DNA of 11,198 nt from Bacteroidales bacterium UBA6366 (GTDB taxonomy: Bacteria > Bacteroidota > Bacteroidia > Bacteroidales > UBA932), in NCBI GenBank assembly GCA_002438845.1, contig DJRG01000057.1, positions 62,515 to 73,712 on the forward strand, written 5' to 3'. Below the pieces are notes generated by a model. That model saw only the letters and a list, made by a program, of their open reading frames with translations. It did no database searches and was not told the DNA's origin. Below, one piece after another: positions 6,822-11,198 of this stretch (its first letter is position 1; each line of letters begins with the position of its first letter). The translations under genes and the position numbers were made by a program.

Positions 6822-9263
6822 TTATCTTAATGTCGCCCCGAACTCGTTCTGGAATGTGGAGAGAAGTTTCTTCATGATCCTCTCCACATCCTCGTCGGTC
6901 AAGGTCTTCTCCAGATCCTGAAGCACGAATCCAAGCGCGTACTGTTTCTTGCCCGCCGGAATCTTGTCTCCACGATATACATCGAACAAGGTGACCTGCT
7001 TGAGAAGTTTCTTGCCGGCCTTGAATGAGCTCTTGTAGAGGTCCGCATAACTTACGCTCTCGTCAAGCAGCAGGGCGAGATCCCTCCTGACCTCAGGGAA
7101 CTTAGGCATTTCCTTGAAGGCGACCTTGTCCCTCTTGACCAGCTGGAAAAGAGTGTTCCAGTTGATCTCGGCGGCGAACACAGGCTGACGGATGCCGAAC
7201 TTCTTCGCGACAGCCGGAGCCACAGTTCCAAGGACAGCAAGCGGCAGATGCTGGCCAGGAAGGGCATAGGCGACACCTTCACTGAATATGTCAGCGGGAG
7301 CCGCGGTGGCCTCCATCTGGTAGAGATTGGCGCCGAAGCGTCTCAGCAGCAGATCCACATAGCCTTTCAATTCGAAGAAACTGCTCTTGCCCGGCTGACT
7401 GTTCCACGACTTCTCTGGAGTTCCGGTCACGAACATCGAGAACGCAGGGTGCTCCTCATAGGAAGCCAGCGTCTTGCCGTCCATTTCAGGATTACGGCTG
7501 TAAACGGAGCCATATTCAAAGAGTTTCATCGATGAGATCTGACGGTTCAGATTGTAGGCGACAACCTCAAGGCCGCTGAATATGAGAGTCTGTCTCATCA
7601 CGTTCAAGTCTGAGCTCAGAGGGTTGACGATCGTCACACTCTTCTCTTCCGGGTAGGTTGTAAGTCCCTTATAGTAGGCGCCCTTGGTGAGGGAGTTGTT
7701 CATTATCTCGACGAATCCGTTGGCCGCAAGGAAGTTGGAGATCCCGTTGCGGATGGCCTCCGGCTCCGGTGAAGGGGTTGCGTTGACGGACATCTTCATG
7801 TGCTGAGGCAGGTCGATGTTGTTGTAGCCATAGATTCTGAGAATCTCCTCGACGACGTCGCACTCTCTTGTCACATCGATCATGTAGGACGGGGCGGCCA
7901 CCTTCGCGCCCCCTTCGCGCCTCTCGAGGAACTCGTAGGTAAGGGCGGTCAGTATCCTTTCGATAGTGTCGTGCCCGATTTTCTTGCCGATGAACCTCTC
8001 GATGCGGTCGTAGTCAAGATCGATGACCTTCTTTTCAATTTTGGTCGGATAGAACTCCTCGATCCCTCCGACGATCTCCCCGCCGGCGACTTCCTGAATC
8101 AGGAGAGCGGCGCGCTTGGCGGCATATTCATTGATGCCAGGATCGGCTCCCCTCTCGTAACGGAAGGATGCGTCGGTCTGGAGGGTATGTCTCTTGGAGG
8201 TCTTGCGGATAGAACCCGGATCGAAGTAGGCGCTCTCGACGAAGACGTTGACAGTGCCGGCCTTCACACCGGAATCGATGCCGCCGAACACTCCGGCGAT
8301 GCACATCGGACCGTCTGCGTTGGCGATCACGATGTCCTCTGCGGAGAGTTTTCTCTCAACCTCGTCCAGAGTGGTGATCTTCTCTCCCTCGGCCGCTCTT
8401 CTCACGATCACCTTGCCGCCGCTGATCTTGTCCGCGTCGAACGTGTGCAAAGGCTGTCCGAGTTCAAAAAGCACGAAATTGGAGACGTCAACGACATTGT
8501 CGATCGGTCTGAGTCCGATGGACATCAACTTCTTCTGAAGCCATTCCGGAGACGGTCCGACCTTCACGCCCTTGATCGTGATCCCACAATAGCGCGGGGC
8601 GGCGGTGGCGTCCCGTACCTCCACAGGGATACCTTTCCCCTCACCAGGTTTCCACGCATCCACGGAAGGATAGTTGAATGAGCAATGAATATTATTGAGC
8701 GTCATCCAGGCATAGAGGTCGCGTGCCACACCGATGTGTGACGCCGCGTCGACCCTGTTGGCCGTGATCTCATATTCAATGACAGCCTCGGTTTTGAGGT
8801 GGAGATATTCCTTGGCCGGCGTTCCGACAGGCGCGTCGGCAGGAAGAACCTTTATGCCGGCGTGATCGTTGCCGATCCCGAGCTCATCCTCGGCGCAGAT
8901 CATTCCGAAAGACTCCACCCCACGGATCTTTGATTTCTTGATTTTGAAGTCGCCAGGAAGCACCGCTCCGATCCTTGCGAAAAGGACCTTTTGCCCGGCA
9001 GCCACGTTCGGAGCCCCGCAGACAACGGTCAGAGGCTCGCCCGTGCCGTCATCCACCTTTGTGATGTGAAGATGGTCCGAATCAGGATGCGCCCCACACT
9101 CAAGCACCTCGGCGACAACCACTCCGGCGAGTCCGCCAGGGATTTCCTCCTGTTCCTCGACACCGTCAACCTCGATTCCAATAGCTGTCATAGCATCCGC
9201 GATCTGCTGCGGAGTGAGATCGGATTTCAGATAATCCTTAAGCCAATCGTAAGAAAGTTTCAT
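6822..9263 (-). CDS. pheT: Phenylalanine-tRNA ligase beta subunit
   Basis: The beta chain of the alpha2-beta2 enzyme that charges tRNA-Phe in the cytoplasm. Domains in order: an N-terminal region opening MKLSYDWLKDYL; an EMAP-type tRNA-binding domain (about 40-150, with HPDSDHL and CGAPNV); the B3/B4 editing domain (about 215-390, with RPIDNVVDVSNF, GQPLHTFD and LQTDASFRYERGADP); B5 (about 405-480, ending CDVVEEILRIYGY); the catalytic-like core; and a C-terminal FDX-ACB anticodon-binding domain (about 715-812, with FPEVRRDLALL). The 813 residues are the usual full length, and no break is seen. The catalytic partner pheS is not in this window. The gene begins 12 bases after ftsY, with an AT-rich leader and no Shine-Dalgarno. 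Confidence 0.98.
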   Translation of the reverse strand: MKLSYDWLKDYLKSDLTPQQIADAMTAIGIEVDGVEEQEEIPGGLAGVVVAEVLECGAHPDSDHLHITKVDDGTGEPLTVVCGAPNVAAGQKVLFARIGAVLPGDFKIKKSKIRGVESFGMICAEDELGIGNDHAGIKVLPADAPVGTPAKEYLHLKTEAVIEYEITANRVDAASHIGVARDLYAWMTLNNIHCSFNYPSVDAWKPGEGKGIPVEVRDATAAPRYCGITIKGVKVGPSPEWLQKKLMSIGLRPIDNVVDVSNFVLFELGQPLHTFDADKISGGKVIVRRAAEGEKITTLDEVERKLSAEDIVIANADGPMCIAGVFGGIDSGVKAGTVNVFVESAYFDPGSIRKTSKRHTLQTDASFRYERGADPGINEYAAKRAALLIQEVAGGEIVGGIEEFYPTKIEKKVIDLDYDRIERFIGKKIGHDTIERILTALTYEFLERREGGAKVAAPSYMIDVTRECDVVEEILRIYGYNNIDLPQHMKMSVNATPSPEPEAIRNGISNFLAANGFVEIMNNSLTKGAYYKGLTTYPEEKSVTIVNPLSSDLNVMRQTLIFSGLEVVAYNLNRQISSMKLFEYGSVYSRNPEMDGKTLASYEEHPAFSMFVTGTPEKSWNSQPGKSSFFELKGYVDLLLRRFGANLYQMEATAAPADIFSEGVAYALPGQHLPLAVLGTVAPAVAKKFGIRQPVFAAEINWNTLFQLVKRDKVAFKEMPKFPEVRRDLALLLDESVSYADLYKSSFKAGKKLLKQVTLFDVYRGDKIPAGKKQYALGFVLQDLEKTLTDEDVERIMKKLLSTFQNEFGATLR

Positions 9264-9275
9264 ATATGTAATGTT

Positions 9276-10208
9276 TTATTTGTCAATATCTTCCCTGGAG
9301 AACAGCGAGCCCACGAACTCCTTCTTGTCAAACACCTTAAGGTCATCTATACCCTCGCCGATCCCGATGAACTTGACAGGAACCTTCAGCTGGTCAACGA
9401 TCCCGATGACGACTCCGCCTTTCGCCGTGCCGTCCAGTTTGGTGATCGCCAGCGAAGTGATGTCTGTCGCCCGGGAGAACTCCTTGGCCTGCTGGTAGGC
9501 ATTCTGGCCAGTCGAGGCGTCAAGCACGAGAAGCACCTCGTGCGGGGCATCCGGAATGACCTTGCGCATCACGTTACGGATCTTGGTCAGTTCGTTCATC
9601 AGGTCAACCCTGTTGTGGAGTCTTCCCGCGGTGTCGATCAGGACAACGTCCGCACCTTTGGCGACGGCTGACTTCACCGTGTCGAAAGCGACCGAGGCGG
9701 GATCCGAGCCCATGCCCTGCTTTACGATCTCAACGCCGGCCCTTTCTGCCCAGATCTGAAGCTGGTCTACGGCCGCGGCGCGGAAAGTGTCGGCGGCACC
9801 GATCATCACCTTCTTGCCCATGGCCTTGTAACGGGCGGCAAGTTTGCCGATGGTCGTGGTCTTCCCGACTCCGTTCACTCCGACAACCATCACGACAAGA
9901 GGTTTCTTCGTAAGATCGAACGGTTCCTTGGGCGACTCCTCGCCATCAACATCCAGAAGTGTTCCAATCTCGTCCCGGAGCATGTCCACCAACTCGTCAA
10001 AGGACATGTACTTGTCCTTGCTGACCCTTTCCTCAAGGCTGTCGACAATCTTGAGCGTGGTGTCCACTCCCATGTCAGACGCGACAAGAGCCTCCTCGAT
10101 GGCATCGAGGACACTGTCGTCCACCTTGGACTTTCCGATTATCGACCTTGAAAGCCTCTGAAAGAAGCCCTCCTTCGTCTTCTTGACTCCTCTGTCAAAC
10201 AGTCCCAT
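9276..10208 (-). CDS. ftsY: Signal recognition particle receptor FtsY
   Basis: The SRP GTPase receptor that docks ribosome-nascent-chain complexes at the inner membrane through Ffh. The 310-residue protein has a short amphipathic N-terminus (GFFQRLSRSIIG, about 14-25) for membrane contact, a helical N domain (about 26-85), and the NG GTPase domain. Visible motifs: P-loop GVNGVGKTTT (110-119), DTFRAAA (140-146), DTAGR (192-196) and TKLDGTAKGG (256-265). It lacks the long acidic A domain of E. coli FtsY (497 residues), as is common in Bacteroidota and Gram-positives. It is the first gene of the minus-strand string, with a promoter about 20 bases upstream and pheT 12 bases downstream. Confidence 0.98.
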   Translation of the reverse strand: MGLFDRGVKKTKEGFFQRLSRSIIGKSKVDDSVLDAIEEALVASDMGVDTTLKIVDSLEERVSKDKYMSFDELVDMLRDEIGTLLDVDGEESPKEPFDLTKKPLVVMVVGVNGVGKTTTIGKLAARYKAMGKKVMIGAADTFRAAAVDQLQIWAERAGVEIVKQGMGSDPASVAFDTVKSAVAKGADVVLIDTAGRLHNRVDLMNELTKIRNVMRKVIPDAPHEVLLVLDASTGQNAYQQAKEFSRATDITSLAITKLDGTAKGGVVIGIVDQLKVPVKFIGIGEGIDDLKVFDKKEFVGSLFSREDIDK

Positions 10209-10229
10209 AACGTTCTAAATTATAACTTA

Positions 10230-10261
10230 CAAATTTAGTGAAAACCGAGAGCAATATGAAA
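10230..10261 (-). promoter_or_regulatory. Probable promoter of the ftsY-pheT-deoC gene string
   Basis: The minus strand reads TTTC (10261-10258), a 20-base spacer, then TAAATTTG (10237-10230). The -7 element fits TAnnTTTG exactly and the -33 element is one base off, the same arrangement as the promoter of the metallopeptidase lipoprotein. The -7 element ends 21 bases from the ftsY start codon. No other such match stands in the short gaps of the string, so this is probably its main promoter. Confidence 0.65.
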
Positions 10262-10289
10262 TTTATTTCAATATTACATACTCTCAGAG

Positions 10290-10321
10290 CTTCGGTTGCT
10301 GAGCTTGTCGAAGCACCGAAG
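10290..10321 (-). repeat. Hairpin repeat copy 1 (loop GAGCTTGTCGA)
   Basis: CTTCGG (10290-10295) pairs with CCGAAG (10316-10321), and TGCT (10297-10300) with AGCA (10312-10315). One T is bulged, and the 11-base loop is GAGCTTGTCGA (10301-10311). A nested alternative pairs GCTT (10303-10306) with AAGC (10311-10314). The strand label is arbitrary: the structure forms on either strand. It lies between the ftsY promoter and the ribosomal-cluster terminator, so neither predicted transcript should include it. Confidence 0.75.
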
Positions 10322-10330
10322 CATCGAAGC
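10309..10330 (+). repeat. Short 8-base tandem repeat CGAAGCAY
   Basis: CGAAGCAC (10309-10316), CGAAGCAT (10317-10324) and a partial CGAAGC (10325-10330) follow each other without a gap. The first unit is the right arm of hairpin copy 1, so the array may have grown by slippage from that arm. Confidence 0.6.
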
Positions 10331-10365
10331 AAAAACTGCACAATAAACAATACACACCATAAAGT

Positions 10366-10393
10366 CACTTCAACAAGCTCACTTCGACAAGCT
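10366..10393 (+). repeat. 14-base tandem duplication CACTTCRACAAGCT
   Basis: CACTTCAACAAGCT (10366-10379) is followed directly by CACTTCGACAAGCT (10380-10393), with a single A/G difference. The second unit supplies the left arm and most of the loop of hairpin copy 2. The first looks like a decayed extra half of the same element. Confidence 0.75.
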
Positions 10394-10404
10394 CAGTGAC
10401 CGAA
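10379..10404 (+). repeat. Hairpin repeat copy 2 (inverted, loop TCGACAAGCTC)
   Basis: TCACT (10379-10383) pairs with AGTGA (10395-10399) around TCGACAAGCTC (10384-10394), the exact reverse complement of the loop of copy 1. Beyond the arm, ACCGAA (10399-10404) is the reverse complement of the TTCGGT that flanks copy 1 on the matching side. The two copies share a perfect 13-base inverted match (10301-10313 with 10382-10394), so they could also pair with each other. Confidence 0.75.
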
Positions 10405-10412
10405 ACACATCG

Positions 10413-10442
10413 AAAAAAGCGCAGGCGGAATCCGTCTGCGCT
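10413..10442 (-). terminator. Rho-independent terminator of the rpmB-rpmG-DUF4295 cluster
   Basis: On the minus strand, 10442-10418 forms an 11-bp GC-rich stem (AGCGCAGACGG with CCGCCTGCGCT) that has one A-C mismatch and a 3-base loop. A run of T follows directly (complement of the A run 10413-10418). It begins 22 bases after the stop of the DUF4295 gene. This is a textbook intrinsic terminator and separates the ribosomal cluster from ftsY. Confidence 0.9.
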
Positions 10443-10464
10443 CTTACTATCATATTCACAAGAA

Positions 10465-10626
10465 TTACTTCTTTGTGTCGAAGAATTCCTTAGTCTTATC
10501 AGCCTCAACGAGGAGTTCAGTGAAGACGTAAGCCCCGGTCTTAGGTGACTTGTCCATACGGATGCACTTCACCATGCTCTTTGCGCCAGCTTTGGCGGCG
10601 AATGTAGCGACTGCTTTCTTTGCCAT
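10465..10626 (-). CDS. DUF4295 family small basic protein
   Basis: A 53-residue protein starting MAKKAVATFAAKAG and ending EFFDTKK. The central MDKSPKTGAYVFTELLV (about 24-40) is the core of DUF4295, a Bacteroidota family found almost always beside rpmB and rpmG. It is lysine-rich, has no signal peptide, and shares the MAKK opening of the bL33 gene next to it, in keeping with a ribosome-associated role. That role is inferred from context, not shown. It is the third gene of the cluster, 17 bases after rpmG, with a terminator close behind its stop. Start and stop were read directly from the sequence: ATG at 10626-10624, TAA at 10467-10465. Confidence 0.92.
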   Translation of the reverse strand: MAKKAVATFAAKAGAKSMVKCIRMDKSPKTGAYVFTELLVEADKTKEFFDTKK

Positions 10627-10643
10627 AGTCTATATCTCCAAAA

Positions 10644-10832
10644 TTACTTGATTTCACGATGAACAGTCACCTTGTGGAGGTAAGGATTGTACTTCTTACG
10701 CTCGATACGCTCAGGAGTGTTCTTCTTGTTCTTGGTTGTGATGTACCTTGAGATTCCCGGCACACCGCTTGCCTTCTGCTCAGTGCATTCGAGGATGACC
10801 TGCACCCTGTTTCCTTTTGCTTTCTTTGCCAT
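10644..10832 (-). CDS. rpmG: 50S ribosomal protein bL33
   Basis: A 62-residue large-subunit ribosomal protein. The core SRYITTKNKKNTPERIERKKYNPYLHKVTVH is the bL33 signature. Only one cysteine (Cys16) is present, so the zinc-binding CxxC pairs are missing and this is a C-minus (zinc-independent) form, usual for the phylum. Residues 17-27 (TEQKASGVPGI) form the insert typical of the Bacteroidota version. It lies 13 bases after rpmB and 17 before the DUF4295 gene, all on one strand, so the three are very probably co-transcribed. Confidence 0.97.
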   Translation of the reverse strand: MAKKAKGNRVQVILECTEQKASGVPGISRYITTKNKKNTPERIERKKYNPYLHKVTVHREIK

Positions 10833-10845
10833 AATTCAATAGATT

Positions 10846-11088
10846 TTAAACAAGGCCGACATATCCCTTAGCCTGAGCCTCTCTGAGAGCGGCGTCAAGG
10901 CCTTTCTTTTCAATGGTTCTCATTCCCTTGCAGGAAACCTTCAGTGTGATGAACCTCTGCTCAGCCTCTGACCAGAACTTCTTGGTCTTGAGGTTGAGGG
11001 CGAACTCGCGCTTGGTGCGAAGCTTTGAGTGAGCGACATTGTTGCCGATCATTCTCTTTCGTCCTGTGATTTGACAAACTTTTGCCAT
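10846..11088 (-). CDS. rpmB: 50S ribosomal protein bL28
   Basis: An 80-residue large-subunit ribosomal protein. The opening MAKVCQITGRKRMIGNNVAH is the family signature. It is followed by KLRTKREFALNLKTKKFW and the C-terminal SCKGMRTIEKKGLDAAL block. Length and residues are those of a normal bL28. Cys5 is present without a full zinc-binding set. It is the first gene of the ribosomal cluster, with rpmG 13 bases downstream. Its leader is AT-rich, without a Shine-Dalgarno sequence. Confidence 0.97.
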   Translation of the reverse strand: MAKVCQITGRKRMIGNNVAHSKLRTKREFALNLKTKKFWSEAEQRFITLKVSCKGMRTIEKKGLDAALREAQAKGYVGLV

Positions 11089-11131
11089 AATATTTTACTT
11101 TTTTATTGATTCAAAATAAATTGCGGGGTTG

Positions 11132-11163
11132 CAAATTTCGCTCTAAATTTTCAGAATCGCAAA
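11132..11163 (-). promoter_or_regulatory. Possible promoter of the rpmB cluster
   Basis: The minus strand reads TTTG (11163-11160), 20 bases, then GAAATTTG (11139-11132). The -33 box and spacing fit the Bacteroidota pattern, but the first base of the -7 box is G instead of T. The start of transcription would be near 11127, leaving a leader of about 40 bases. The 110 bases upstream of rpmB contain no better match. Confidence 0.45.
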
Positions 11164-11198
11164 TAATTCAGACAAATTTGAAGAATCTGCGCCACCGT

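Noticed and set aside
5936..6877. 313-codon open frame on the plus strand
   Set aside because: It runs antisense across three real genes (amidohydrolase, lipoprotein, end of pheT), has no upstream promoter and shows no family features.
7800..8681. 293-codon open frame on the plus strand
   Set aside because: It lies entirely opposite pheT, whose frame is an intact, well-conserved synthetase. The antisense product has no recognisable domain and no promoter; it is a shadow of the codon pattern.
10290..10330. CRISPR-like array
   Set aside because: The units are 8-14 bases, directly adjacent or inverted, with no regular spacers, and no cas genes are present.
11089..11131. Riboswitch or ribosomal-protein leader upstream of rpmB
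   Set aside because: The leader would be only about 40 bases and AT-rich, with no stable stem.

Overview
The window is chromosomal DNA from a member of the Bacteroidota, most likely Bacteroidales. Four observations support this. Promoters fit the Bacteroidota form TTTG-N19/20-TAnnTTTG. Start codons lack Shine-Dalgarno sequences and sit behind A-rich leaders. Two families typical of the phylum are present (DUF4295 and a DUF4296-like lipoprotein). The order rpmB-rpmG-DUF4295-ftsY is the usual one in that phylum. I see no phage, insertion sequence, CRISPR array or plasmid functions, so this is mostly a housekeeping region.

Layout, left to right. A tRNA-Leu(CAG) gene (24-106, minus) has its own consensus promoter. 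Next is a 524-residue lipoprotein with a carboxypeptidase-regulatory-like domain and an HEMSH zinc-protease motif (minus). A divergent promoter region with a strong palindrome separates it from a secreted histidine-type (phytase/MINPP-like) phosphatase on the plus strand, the only plus-strand gene. The phosphatase ends one base from the convergent deoC gene.

From 10208 down to 3244 runs a tight minus-strand gene string: ftsY, pheT, a DUF4296-like lipoprotein, an amidohydrolase, a radical SAM protein and deoC. Gaps are 12, 4, -11, 2 and 25 bases, so it is probably one operon read from a promoter just upstream of ftsY. It joins protein targeting (FtsY), tRNA charging (PheT) and deoxynucleoside catabolism (DeoC) with two enzymes of unknown substrate.

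The right end holds the ribosomal cluster rpmB (bL28), rpmG (bL33) and a 53-residue DUF4295 protein (minus), closed by a clear Rho-independent terminator. Between that terminator and the ftsY promoter lie two inverted copies of a short hairpin repeat. Their 11-base loop is identical and their arms differ but still pair. This repeat is the most unusual non-coding structure in the window. The other main unknowns are the metallopeptidase lipoprotein and the palindrome over the phosphatase promoter. I found no convincing new multi-gene system.
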